64,000 nucleotides of DNA, taken from positions 2,542,001 to 2,606,000 of the forward strand of contig OY751489.1 in assembly GCA_963565915.1 (NCBI GenBank). Reading direction: 5' to 3'. The notes under the pieces were generated by a model, which saw nothing but the letters and a program-made list of their open reading frames with translations, was not told the origin of the DNA and made no database searches. The stretch comes from Entoloma clypeatum (lineage: Eukaryota > Basidiomycota > Agaricomycetes > Agaricales > Entolomataceae). Positions 42,690-53,857 of the stretch are shown here, piece after piece. Positions within the stretch are counted from its first letter, which is position 1, and each line of letters begins with the position of its first letter. The position numbers and the translations under genes were made by a program.

Positions 42690-42800
42690 CAATGAAATAT
42701 AATGGTCTTGTGGCTCAGTTGGTTAAGTGGTGTTAAAAGAATCCTTTATACTATAGAAGTTCAGAGTTCAAGTCTTTCTTGTGGCAGAAATTTTGTACTT
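42690..42800 (+). repeat. possible tRNA-derived SINE head
   Basis: TGGCTCAGTTGG (42711-42722) matches the Pol III A box and GAGTTCAAGTC (42764-42774) approximates the B box, about 40 nt apart as in tRNA genes. The acceptor arms do not pair, so it is not a functional tRNA. A tRNA-derived SINE fragment is the best guess. Confidence 0.4.
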
Positions 42801-42839
42801 GCCGTTTCGGGACATTGATTTCAGATCCTCAGATCGTTC

Positions 42840-43035
42840 CATGGAAAATACCGGTTTAAACCGATCCGAACCAGTCTTTGGCTGGTCTTTCAAATTCTAA
42901 AGTTTCGAGTGAACCGAAGACTGGCCATGATCCAAAACCTTAAAAACCGAGACCGGTAGTCCGGTCTCTCACCGGTTCGGTCCCGTCTGGTCTCAGTCTG
43001 AAATCAACGAAGGTAAACTGGACCTTGAAACACTA
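42840..43035 (+). mobile_element. hAT-family remnant next to copia-3
   Basis: The right end CTGGACCTTGAAACACTA fits the group's TIR, and the interior has CCGGTTTAAACCG and ACCGGTC words. No left TIR or 8-bp duplication is visible. It forms the left edge of copia-3 coding sequence. Confidence 0.55.
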
Positions 43036-43148
43036 CCCCTGGCTCAACGAGCACCCCAAACTGCGAAGTCGTAGCACGATGCAGTGTTTCGTGTGCAGGA
43101 CATGGGTAAGTGGCTTTGTGAACATATCTGCGAGGTTATCCTCAGAAG

Positions 43149-43518
43149 TGTTACGGACTAACGACTACGGACGTATACGCTTACTTTTTCACTTTTACTC
43201 ATCGGCCCCCGCTTACACATATCATATTATACTTTATTTCCTTTAGTATACTTCGCTCCCGTGCTGACTCGCTTTCCGCAGCTGTCTGACTCATTCCGCA
43301 GTCAGCTTACTCATTAGTGCATAGCCTTCCGCAGTCGCCTTACTCATGCGCACTGCCTTCCGCAGTTACTGACTCATTCGCTACCACTCATAGTCAGTAC
43401 TATATAAACCTCATGTACCATAGCTACATTCCTTAGATTTAGCAATCACATTGCTCTTCGCCTTTCCATCTTCCTGCATACTCTGCCCGAACCTTGGAAC
43501 GGTTTGTTACGCATAACA
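43149..43518 (+). repeat. gypsy-3 5' LTR
   Basis: TGTTACGG...CATAACA, 370 bp. U3 contains four TTCCGCAG words (about 43278-43368) alternating with TGACTC(A)/TTACTCAT words, upstream of a TATATAAA box near 43400. TGACTCA is the Gcn4/AP-1 bZIP site, which may mean starvation or stress control (inference). Confidence 0.93.
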
Positions 43519-43569
43519 AGTTGCTAAATCTCGTTAGGTTCGCCCAGAGCGAAGAGAGCAACTACCAGA

Positions 43570-45175
43570 CGAGTCAAGACGTCGCGCTTCTTTGAAGACT
43601 TTACCAGTAACCCATTCAGCACGCCAGAAGCCCGACAGGAGGAGCTAAGTCCTCGAGACAGTATCGATTTTACACTCATCCAGCAGTACATTGAATCAGA
43701 GATCCGTCGCATCCTACAGCAGGTGCTTGACGAAGAACTAGACAACGACGAGCATCGCCCCCACGGCGAGATAGCAGAGAGCATCCATCTTGCTCAGCAA
43801 CACCAGATCGCGCGCTACAACACCCGACAGAACGAACTCGAAAGCTCTCGCGTTCAAGAAGGACCTCAGACAGGTCGGATCACAGAGATCAGAGAGTTTA
43901 TCGGTGTCCAGACAACCGTTATCAGAAGATTGATTAGGACGCTCACATTGAGACGTCCCAGAGCCGCATCACCACGTCTTACTCGAAGCAGCAGATCTAC
44001 GCCCACTCCACCACCGATGAGCAACAGACCGAGTACAACCGTTGGGCACGAAACGAGAGACTTGACCCCTTCTCGCGACCAACAGACGCGCAGGAACAGA
44101 GATTCCTTAGAGATCTACAGAGGAAATACCCCGAACGTTTTGCACCGATTCCGCCGACGAGTCCCCTGATGAATTTACTTTTGACTCCGCGCAGTCAGAT
44201 ACCGAACAGACGCCTAGAACAGGGACTGATTTTCAACCCCTACCTGTATCCCGAACCCCATCTTCATCCCAACAATCCGACACCTCTCCTACTCCGCAGG
44301 TTCTAGACATGGCAGAAGCACCGACAGTACAAACAATGGATACATCCAAGATCATCAAAGATCCTGGGATGTTCAAAGACAGACACACCTTCGACGAGTG
44401 GTGGAAAGCCACCAAATTATACATCAGGTTCCAGAAGGGCCTGTCCGACGATCAGAAGATTCTTGCGGTGTTATCCCGCATAATGGAAGGGTCCGGTAAA
44501 CACTGGGCCAGCAACAAGTTAGACGACCTTGCCACTGATGGCGAGAACATCACCTGGTTAGGGTTCTCAGACGACATCGCTACGTGATTCTCTATTGCCA
44601 ACAAGTCGGCAGTGGCCAAGGCGAGACTCGAAGTCCTGAAACAGGAGAAACACACCATCGACGAATTCTTGGACGAATTTGAAGAGCTCTTGAAGCTGTC
44701 AAACCTTGGCGAAGAAACTGGGAAATACATCCTGGAAAAGAACGTCAACCGCAGAATTTCTGAACAAGTGGCTAGCGATGGCAAGACGTACACTGATTAC
44801 GCAAAGGAGATCCGAAACAAGGGACGACAGATGGAGGGACATGCATTAGTCATCCGAGGGGGTGGCGACACACGCACCGGATCGGGCACCACTTATGGTG
44901 GTCAAGGCAAAGCCATGGAGATCGATAAAGCAGGAGTAGCCCGTTGCTACAACTGTCAGCGCTTTGGTCACCTTGCCAAAGACTGCAAAGCCCCAAAGAA
45001 GAAAGATGGTCGTAAGTGTTTCAACTGCGACCAAGAAGGACATATCGCGCGCAACTGCCGCAAGCCGAAGAAGAACTCTGGAAAGATTAGGAAGGTGTCT
45101 GATGGAGATACCGATGATGATGAAACCATCACCATAGAGACCGATGAGAAGGATTTTCCCGAAGGGTCCGATTAA
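43570..45175 (+). pseudogene. gypsy-3 gag
   Basis: The N-terminal part (43570-44169, arginine-rich, disordered) shifts frame near 44150. Matrix/capsid-like sequence follows (KDPGMFKDRHTFDEWWKATKLY), interrupted by TGA at 44585 (DIAT*FSIANKS, Arg expected), then KARLEVLKQ. Two CCHC knuckles lie near 44945-44990 (CYNCQRFGHLAKDC) and 45018-45060 (CFNCDQEGHIARNC). It ends with TAA at 45173. Pol is in the -1 frame. No in-frame ATG is evident at the start. Confidence 0.85.
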
Positions 45176-45216
45176 ATGACGCTAAGTCGCGACCCTTATC
45201 CATTAAACGAACTCGC

Positions 45217-48200
45217 TTGCCTGGTGCAGCTACAGACAATATAACTTATGTTATCCCTGCAAAGCGAGCCGTTGCGTCAACTAAGATTGTCAAGGGAGAT
45301 AAACCTCCGAAACGACGAGAGATCAAGCTGCAAGCTCAGATCAAAACACGACGAGGACCAAAGGCCATTCGACCCGAGGTTGATAGCGGATGTGAACGCA
45401 CATGTATCCATCCCAGAATAGTACGCGAACAGAACCTTCCCACACGTGGAATAAAGCCCATATCAATCCTAAATGCGGATGGATCGCCGAACCGACAACA
45501 GAAAGCAGAAAAACTTGCCGAAGTCAAGCTGGACTTAGGAACACACCAGGAAACCATGGAAGCAATGGTATTGGACATTGGGAGAATGGACATGCTTTTG
45601 GGACATGACTGGTTGGTGCACCACAACCCCACAATCAATTGGACGACCAGCGCTGTAACATTCAACCGGTGCCCATCAACATGTCAAACCAAACACTCGG
45701 ATTTTAGGGTTAACCTTAATGGTCGCAAACATCGGGTTCGCATGGTGGAAGTACGAGACAAGGACGCGCCCAAGAAATCGGATCAGAAATGGAAGCCCGG
45801 AGACCCCATATTGGAAGCAGTTACTCCCACACCACCTCCCACAACCAAACGACCCTCATACGTTGAATGTTTTGCCCATCTCTTTGAAAAAGAAAACTTT
45901 GACAAGATCCCAAAGGAAAGAGAATGGGACCACGGCATCGAACTTACACCAGACGCACCAAAGGAGCTAGGAGGAAACACGTACCCTATGACCCAAAAGG
46001 AGCAAGAAGAACTGGACGAATTCATCGATGAAGGCCTGGCAACCGGAAAGATCCGACCGTCCAAATCCCCTTATGCATCACCCTGCTTCTTCATTAACAA
46101 GAAAGACGGTTCCAAACGATTGGTACAGGATTATCGCATGGTCAATAAATTCACGGTTAAGGACAAATTCCCACTCCCACGCATCAACGACCTCTTGGAT
46201 GTATTGAAGGACGCAGTCTACTTCAACAAAATGGACATCATGTGGGGATACAATAATGTGCGGATCAAGAAGGGTGACGAATGGAAAGCCGCCTTCCTGA
46301 CCAGCCGAGGATTGTTTGAACCATTGGTCATGTTTTTCGGTCTCTGCAACTCCCTGGGAACGTTCTCTCGGATGATGGCCAGCCAATTCAGGGATCAGAT
46401 CCGTCGGTGCATCTGTGTAATTTACATGGATGACATAGTGGTTATTGGTAAAACCAAGGAAGAACTCGCCCGGAACACCGAAGAGATCTTGCAGATTCTG
46501 TCAGACAATGACCTGTTCCTAAAGGAGAAGAAGTGTCTTTGGGAAGTAACGAAATGCCCCATATTGGGATATGTCGTTGGAGAAGGACGGGTTGAGATGG
46601 AAACTGAAAAGGTGGACACAATCCGGAACTGGCGAGTACCCACATCAAAAAAGGAAGTCCAGAGGTTCCTGGGATTTGCCAATTTTTATCGACGCTTCAT
46701 TGAAGGATACTCAAACATCGCAAAGCCACTCACAACACTTACGGGAAATACAGCATTCACGTGGGGACCAGCGGCGCAAGAAGCATTTGAAGGTCTCATA
46801 CGGGCAATCACGACGGCACCAGTCTTGGCATTGCCCAAACCGGACGGACAGTTCAGGGTCGAAACCGATGCATCGGGTTATGCGATTGGAGCGGTACTTT
46901 CACAGAAACAAGACGACAAGTGGCATCCTATTGCGTTCTTGTCGCGGACCATGTCTGCGGCCGAACAGAATTACGAGATATATGACAAGGAACTCTTGGC
47001 AGTCATGGAAGCACTGAAGGACTGGCGACATTATCTACTTGAAGCCAAGGAACGTTTCGAGATCTTAACCGATCACAAAAACCTGGAGTATTTCCGGCGT
47101 CCTCAGGACCTAAACCAACGACAGAGGCGCTGGAAGATGAAGTTACAAGACTATGACTTCGAATTGCGACATGTACCTGGGAAGACAAACGCGAAAGCAG
47201 ACATCCTGTCACGTTTACCCTGGTATGAGACGGAACTCGAGCCGCAGGACAGCGACCAAATGCTCAAGGAGGGGCTATTTTTGAAACGATTGGAATCAGA
47301 AGATGTGATACAAATGGAGATGTTCACGGAGGAACAATTCTTTGAAGGGGGTGAAACATCTGATTCCATCAAAATCGGAAACATCACAACCATCGAAAAC
47401 CCATGGATCGCACGCATCAAGGCCTCAAATCGCATGGAGACAGAAGTAGCCCAGGGTCTGAAGAAGAATCCTCACTGGTACCAGCAGGAAAATGGCATCA
47501 CCTACGCAGGAGAACGAGTCTATGTTCCACCAGACCCACAATTGCGCCAAGAACTGATGTTTGAAGCGCACGATGCACCAGTGGCAGGACATCCAGGACA
47601 ATATCGAACACATGAACTCCTCACTCGCACCTACTGGTGGCCCACCATCCTACATGACATAAAGAAGTATGTGAAAGGTTGTGACACCTGTCAACGTAAC
47701 AAGATCAGCCGCCAAAGGAGACACGCCCCTCTACACCCTAACGCCGCGCCGAGTCAACCGTGGGAAGACATAGGGATTGACGTCGTGGGACCGATACCAG
47801 AATCTGATGGGAAGAACACAATTCTGGTCATCACGGACAGACATTCAAAGATGCTTCATCTCATCCTGACAACCGTGGAACTATCGGCTGAAGGATTAGC
47901 CAAGATCTATTGGGACCAGATATGGAAGCTTCATGGGATCCCTAAGAAGATCATTAGTGACACAGGACCACAGTTCGCCGCGAAGTTCATGGAGATACTT
48001 TGCCGCATGTTGGGAATCAAGAGAAACCTGTCCACTGCGTACCATCCACAAACTGATGGACAAGCCGAACGATCGCATCAGGAAACCGAGGTGTTCTTAT
48101 GAAACTTTGTCAACCATCTACAAGATGATTGGGCGGAATGGATCACAATCGCAGAATTCCAGTACAATGACAAAGAACATCAAGCGACAAAGTACACACC

Positions 48201-48825
48201 ATTCTATCTCAACTACGGTCTGCATCCTTGGAAGGGAGAACTTGTGTTGGAAGACACCAATCCAGCGGCAAACGACTTCTTGAAAAAACTCAAACAGGCA
48301 CGAGAAGAAGCCAATGCAGCACTGAAACAGGCCCAGGATCAGATGAAGAAGACAGTTGACACACGACAAAGCCCGTCTCGGAATTACCGCATCAGAGACA
48401 AGGTGTGGCTGGAAGGGACTAACATCAGGACTGATCGTCCCTCAAAGAAACTTGACGCCCTCCGACACGGACCGTTCAAAGTCCTAGAGAAGAAAGGAGC
48501 TAGCGCATACCGTCTTGATCTTCCCAAAACCTGGAAGATGATCCACCCTGTGTTCAACGAGACCCTGTTATCGCCATACGAAACCCCGAAGTATGCCATT
48601 CAGAAAAAGAAGCCAGCCCCTGATCTGATCATCGTCGAAGGACGAGAAGAATACCATGTCTCCACGATCCTGGACTCTCGGAAATTCCGTGGAAAGATCC
48701 AGTACCTTGTCCAATGGGAAGGGTATGGCCCAGAAGAGAACACGTGGGAACCTCGGACTAATGTTCAGAACGCTCAAGACTTGATCCGAGATTTTCATCG
48801 GCAAAATCCATCGCGTCCACGATAA
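45217..48825 (+). pseudogene. gypsy-3 Pol (PR-RT-RNase H-INT-chromodomain)
   Basis: The frame is open from upstream of the gag stop to 48102, then continues after one TGA (48100-48102, EVFL*NFVNH, where gypsy integrases have Arg) to 48825. Landmarks in codons from 45217: PR VDSGCERTCI at 55, LLGHDWL about 127, RT NKMDIMWGYNN about 337, YMDD 403-406, RNase H ETDASGYAIGAVL about 545, INT HPGQYRTHEL...CDTCQRNK about 790-830 and DDE core to DGQAERSHQE. A chromodomain ([32 protein letters not shown]) ends it. All catalytic residues are present, so the single TGA is the only visible block. Confidence 0.92.
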
Positions 48826-48942
48826 AAGAACAAACTTTGAGAGCCATTTTCCACATCGACTTCTGTCACATCGAGTTCCCCGCTCCAACTCTTCTCGCCC
48901 AACACGCCGTTCTTCTTATACCTTTCAAACATCATTTCTGCC

Positions 48943-49311
48943 ATGTCCAACATCACCGCCGCCTCCACCGATGCTTCTGATATCAACCCCACCATCACCA
49001 CCCTCATCGGCGAAGCGCTCTCCATGTGCGACCAGATCCATGCGCTCGAAACCTCCGTTGCCGACATCCTCCACCGGCAGATGCATATCCGCCTTCATAC
49101 CCTCTCCGATTTACCAACCGCCCCCACCGCTGAGGAGAAGCTCATCCTCAAAAACTATACCAACACCCTTGCTGTCGAGAATCGACGCCTTCGCCTCGCC
49201 GTTCGAGGTTTAGAGTTTGCCATGGCGGTAAATGATGAACTGATAAAGGATTGGGGTAACCGAGTTGACCCTGCCTGGGCCGATCCAAATGGCAATGATG
49301 GATGGGAGTAG
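48943..49311 (+). CDS. gypsy-3 3' accessory ORF (122 aa), unknown
   Basis: A complete ATG-to-TAG frame lying 118 nt after the chromodomain stop and just before the PPT, on the sense strand. The product is acidic and helical-looking: heptad-like ALETSVADILHRQMHI and NTLAVENRRLRLAVRGLEFAMA segments (about residues 33-48 and 73-94) suggest a short coiled coil. The C-terminus is Trp/Asn-rich. There is no signal peptide or zinc motif. I recognise no family. Its survival in a young element argues against noise, but coding is unproven. It would need a spliced or subgenomic RNA, or reinitiation, to be translated. Confidence 0.5.
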   Translation: MSNITAASTDASDINPTITTLIGEALSMCDQIHALETSVADILHRQMHIRLHTLSDLPTAPTAEEKLILKNYTNTLAVENRRLRLAVRGLEFAMAVNDELIKDWGNRVDPAWADPNGNDGWE

Positions 49312-49333
49312 GTAGTCTGTGAGGACACAGACC

Positions 49334-49718
49334 TTGAGGAGGGGAACATGTTACGGACTAACGACTACGGACGTATACGCTTACTTTTTCACTTTTACTC
49401 ATCGGCCCCCGCTTACACATATCGTATTATACTTTATTTCCTTTAGTATACTTCGCTCCCGTGCTGACTCGCTTTCCGCAGCTGTCTGACTCATTCCGCA
49501 GTCAGCTTACTCATTAGTGCATAGCCTTCCGCAGTCGCCTTACTCATGCGCACTGCCTTCCGCAGTTACTGACTCATTCGCTACCACTCATAGTCAGTAC
49601 TATATAAACCTCATGTACCATAGCTACATTCCTTAGATTTAGCAATCACATTGCTCTTCGCCTTTCCATCTTCCTGCATACTCTGCCCGAACCTTGGAAC
49701 GGTTTGTTACGCATAACA
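49334..49718 (+). repeat. gypsy-3 PPT and 3' LTR
   Basis: A purine-rich tract TTGAGGAGGGGAAC (49334-49347) precedes the 370-bp LTR (49349-49718). The LTR differs from the 5' copy at one CpG only and is followed by AGAAG. Confidence 0.93.
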
Positions 49719-49723
49719 AGAAG

Positions 49724-51498
49724 CGACACAGCAGACCTCAATGTCCCCGTTCTCGTATGTAGTGGTACCAAATATCAATGTGCTTGACTCGGGAATTGTG
49801 TTTGGTGTTCTTGGTTAAGGAAACAGCACTGGAATTGTTGTTGTACAGTAATGCCGGTTTTGGTTGGGGGAAACTGACCTCATCCATTGCCGCATACATC
49901 CATAGAATCTGTTTCATTGCCCGAGTGAGGGCCATATACTTCACCTCAGTAGTGGACAGTGCGACTGTCAGTTGGTATTGTGTGCCCCATGCTGTAGGGC
50001 CTCCGGCTTGTATGAAGACATGGCCAGTGCATGATCGGCACGTGTTGAGATCCCCTGCATAGTCCACGTTGACGTACCTGATGGGTGTGAGGTTCTTGTG
50101 GTCACCACCATAAGTGATGTTGAAGCCCAGGGTCCCTTTTATATATCGTAGGATGTGAGTAAGTGCATTCCAGTGTAGTCTCCCTGGGTTTGTGGCAAAT
50201 TTGCTGAGTGTTGAGACGGCATATGATAAATTGGGACACATCGCAATTTGGGCATATATGATGGAGCCTAGGAGTTTGCGATATGGTTTGTCAGACATGA
50301 AAATATGCTCTTTGGTGGTTTGGGGGCCTTGTTCCTTAGTGAGGGCAACCCCTGGTGGTAAGGGAGTAGCTCAAGCATTGGAGTCTGACATTCCGAATCG
50401 TTTGAGGACTCGCTCGAGGTACACCCGTTGAGAGATGCTGATGGTCCCAGCTTCCCTGTCCCTGTTGATGTGAATCCCAAGGACCAGGTTGGCAACTCCC
50501 AGGTCCTTCATGTTGTATGTCAACCCAAGCTCATTCTTCACCCTCTCTGCCTCCTCCTTTGAGGATGAGATCCCCATCATATTATTCGTATAGGTGCTCG
50601 TGATGGTGATGTCGCCGTCTGCATGTTGAGAGTGCACCGAGGGGTCAGCCTTTGACTGATAATACCCTAATTCCCCCATTTCCTTGTCCAACGCCATCCA
50701 CCAATTGTATGTGCTGTCCATAGTTCCATAGAGGGTCTTGTCCAGTCATCCTACCTTTCCCTCCTGCTTCGCACCGTCTGGGAGCTTGATGTAAATGGTT
50801 GCCTGGGGCTTGGAGTTCAGGTAGGCCACAATGTAGTCCACCTGCCATGCCTCCATATCCGTCACGGCGGCAATTGCAAGATTCATGCGCAGAGATTCAT
50901 AGTGGATGACAGATGCATACATCTTGAAGAAGTCCACGCCTGGGATCTGGGTGAAACCTTTTGCGACAAGGCATGCCTTTTGTGTGGTAAGATTTCTGTT
51001 GGTGTCATATTTGTTCACGAACGTCCAGCGAGTCTTGACAAGCCTCACATTGCTTGGGCATTCCACTGCCTCCCATACCCCATGCTTCTCCATCACCCCG
51101 AGTTCCTTCTTGATAGGGTCTTCCCAGATGTCTGGGCATGTCATCACCTCTGCATATGAGTTGGGGAGCCAGTAGTTTTGAGGCTCAGGGAGCAGGTTGG
51201 TGTTGGTGTGGAAAGCCTTTGCAAAGTTGATGCCCATGGGACGGAGGCATTCGGTAGCCCAATCCTTTCCTGCACATTGTGCATCAGTTAAGGCCAGTTC
51301 AGATGTGTGGGTAGGGACATGGTTATGTGTCGAGTGGCGGAGTGGGGGCTGTTTGTGGGTTGTTGTGGTCTGCGGGTTTGCTGGTGCTGGTGGTTGCGTC
51401 TGTGTGGCTTGTTCATGTGTGGGTGCTAGTCCTCTCTCATGGCTGTTGGCGGGTTCTGTGGTTGGCTTGTCAAGTGTGACATGATTGGCCGCATTCAC
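49724..51498 (-). pseudogene. copia-3 RT and RNase H
   Basis: RT begins near 51130 (KTRWTFVNKYDTN; LVAKGFTQIPGVDF). The family's YVDD box reads YTNN near 50590, so the metal-binding aspartates are gone. RNase H is degraded (VNVDYAGDLNTC; ALSTTEVKYMAL). TGA at 50746 (VG*LDKTLYGTM) and 50371 (SNA*ATPLPP) replace Arg or similar. The sequence continues across gypsy-3 to 43143-43036 (ADMFTKPL). An acidic/Thr-rich linker fills 51498-51200. Confidence 0.85.
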
Positions 51499-51688
51499 AG
51501 GTGTATTGGCTGCATTTTCCCCCTCACTTGGCGGGCCAGGCGCTGGGAGTGTCTTGTTGCTGAGGCCTTCCTCGAAAATGATGTCATGAGATCAGTATAT
51601 CTTCTGTGTCTCGGGATCATAGACCCAATATGCATCTTGGCCAAAATAGCCGATCAAGATCCCCTTGATCAATCGGGGTCCAGTTTAC

Positions 51689-52435
51689 TCAAGCCATCCC
51701 CTGCATCAATGGTAACCTTTGCATAGGCTGTGCACCCCAGCGGCCATAGGTGGGATATATATCTGGCTTGGTCTTCCTCCAAAGCTCAAATGGGGTTGTG
51801 GCAGGGTTCTGGGCCATCAGTACAAAGTCCATCAGGTAAATCACGGATGAGGCTAGCTCACACCACATCAATGGAGGTAATCCGCCCTCGTGGAGCAAGA
51901 CATGAACATGTTCGATGATCGTGCAATGGATTCATTCGGCGACACCGTTGGAGGGGGAAGCATATGCGGAGGTCATCTCATGGATGATCCCCTGTTCATC
52001 AAGGTATGTTCTCCATAACGAGTTGACAAATTCTGTGCCTTCATCAGTCTGAATATGTTTTACTTTCTTCCCAGTCTGGCGTTCGATGAGTGCAACATAG
52101 TGCTTCAATGCAGCCAAGGTGGTTTCTGCCTCCTTATTCACCAGGAAGCAACCCTCCGCATGTCCACTGTACCCATCTGTGCATGGCATCATGTAGGATC
52201 TCCTGCCAGTCGATTGGACTTGAGATGGCCCCCATAGATCAATATACACATGTTTGCCAACTTCAGTTTCGCAGTCCCCATTGGTATCAAACGGGCGACG
52301 TGCATGTTTCCCCATGATACAGTCCTCGCAGGCACCAGGGCGAGGAATTAATGAGGTAACATTCATTCCATTGACCACGCCACTCTTGGACATTTGGGTG
52401 ACAGTTTGATAGTTGATGTGACCAAGGCGGCAATG
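51689..52435 (-). pseudogene. copia-3 integrase
   Basis: CEDCIMGKHARRPF (zinc module end), DLWGPSQVQSTGRRSY (first Asp), HIQTDEGTEF (second Asp), SPSNGVAE followed by TGA at 51932 (Arg expected), IHCTIIEHVH, then LMDFVLMAQNPATTPFELW. A second TGA is at 51689 (GMA*VNWT). Confidence 0.83.
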
Positions 52436-53797
52436 TCAGGTGTCGATATCAGTGGGCTTATTGTGGGACTTCGTTGCAAGTGCCTTTGCGCATGCCTCCA
52501 GGGCAGTACTACCTACCTTGTTGGGCAGATTTTTTGGTGCTAACATGCTGGGGATCGGTCCAGTTGGCGGGAAACTGTCAATCTCATACATTGTGTCCTC
52601 GCCCCTTCCATACATGAAGGGCTCTCCTATGTCATTAATGAAGATCACCCCTCCGCCTCCAAAGACAGAGTAACATCTGCCACCATTTAGTTTCCCAATT
52701 GAAATGAGGTTGTGAGACATTTTTGGGCAGTGTAGTGCATTTGGGAGTGTGAGTTGTTTGACCTGTCCATCAAATATATATCTCTTCTGAACTGTTCCTG
52801 TTCCCAGAATCGTGAAGGAGCTCCCATTCTCTGTCATCGAGCCGCCATGCCCCATGTATGGTTTGTAGGTCACGAAGTCCTCAACATGGGCAAAGCAGTG
52901 GTCATTGGCCGCTGAATCTGCATAGGTGACAGCCCTAGATTGTGGTGGTAAGGCCGTGGTCATGAGGGCGTAGAAGTCCCCTGGGGTGTCATTGGTACTG
53001 CTGAAGGATGAGGTGGGGATGAGGGCAACATTGACAGTGGGTTTGGGTGGGGACATGTTTGGCAGCATAGGTTGTGCCGGCGTGTTGGCCATCGTGTTCC
53101 CCTTCTTCCGCCACCAGTCGGGGTACTGTCCCTCCATCCCACCACCTGGTTTGAAGCATTTGGCGATGGTGTGCCCGACTTGGCGGCAGTTGGTGTTTGA
53201 GCAGACATCAGTCGAACATGTTGTTTTCGACTGGACAGTGGCAAGAGCCTGGGATATTTGTGGTTTCACCTTTCTGTGGTGGGCGAGTGTCGTGTCATGC
53301 ACGGTAAGTTGGGCAATGATTTCTTTGGATGTTTTCAAGGTGAAAAGTGTGCTGATGAAAATATTCCAGTTCTCCGGCATGGATGTTAAGATGATGACTC
53401 GAAAGGTGTCATCGTCCATCTTACCACCCTGTGTGTTAACCCTCTCCCATCCCTCACAAAGTTTCTCAAAGTGGGCGCCAATATCGGTCCCATCCATCTG
53501 TTTGATGGCGCGAAGTGCAGTGTCTGCATTGAGGAGTCCTATGCCAGAGATGGCGCCATGTACATCCCTGGGCATGGACCACGCTTCAGCTGCGGTGTGC
53601 ATGGACTTGATGCCGTGCCTGACAGGGTTTTTGATGTTCAAGACAATGAGGGACTTCACGTAGGCGTTCCGTTGGATCCATTCCTTGGGTGTGGGTGTCA
53701 GGGATCCCCAGTAGGTCATGGGGGGTTGGTGCAGACATGCCAGCTGCCTGGGGGTTTGGTTGTGTGATGGTCCTGTCAAGGTATGCTTTGACGCCAT
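52436..53797 (-). pseudogene. copia-3 gag-protease
   Basis: A 453-codon open stretch. It contains a UBN2-type gag domain (about 60-190; MDGTDIGAHFEKLCEGWERV), a CX4CX4HX4C knuckle (CSNTNCRQVGHTIAKC, about 204-219), and retropepsin YADSAANDHCF (about 293), where the usual DSGA is DSAA, followed by the pre-integrase region (ALHCPKMSHNLISIGKL). It is open only because stops happen to be absent; the element is dead downstream. The start at 53797 is plausible but unproven. Confidence 0.78.
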
Positions 53798-53857
53798 GCA
53801 TGCCTGCGGCTGACAGGATCATCTCCTTTCAGGAGAACCAGTTGGTTCCGTTGAACC

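Larger units (their letters stand above)
43149..49718 (+). mobile_element. gypsy-3: nearly intact Ty3/gypsy chromovirus
   Basis: The two 370-bp LTRs (43149-43518, 49349-49718) differ at one site by eye (CATATT/CGTATT, a CpG). AGAAG duplications (43144-43148, 49719-49723) are perfect. Order: gag, pol (PR, RT, RNase H, INT, chromodomain), a 122-codon ORF, PPT (about 49334-49347), LTR. Two TGA codons (44585, 48100) and one gag frameshift are the only obvious lesions, so it is young. Confidence 0.95.
43036..53857 (-). mobile_element. copia-3: degenerate Ty1/copia, host of nest 2
   Basis: Minus-strand gag-PR (53797-52436), integrase (52435-51689), RT (51498-50371), RNase H (50298-49724) and the C-terminal NLADMFTKPL segment at 43143-43036, separated by the gypsy-3 insertion. 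The two sides join in frame (CCVAS then EDNLADMFTKP). No LTR is visible: the right side is cut by gypsy-4 at 53858 and the left by a hAT remnant. It is the most mutated element here. Confidence 0.88.

Noticed and set aside
42700..42785. Functional tRNA gene
   Set aside because: A and B boxes are present but the acceptor arms do not pair and no clear anticodon stem forms.
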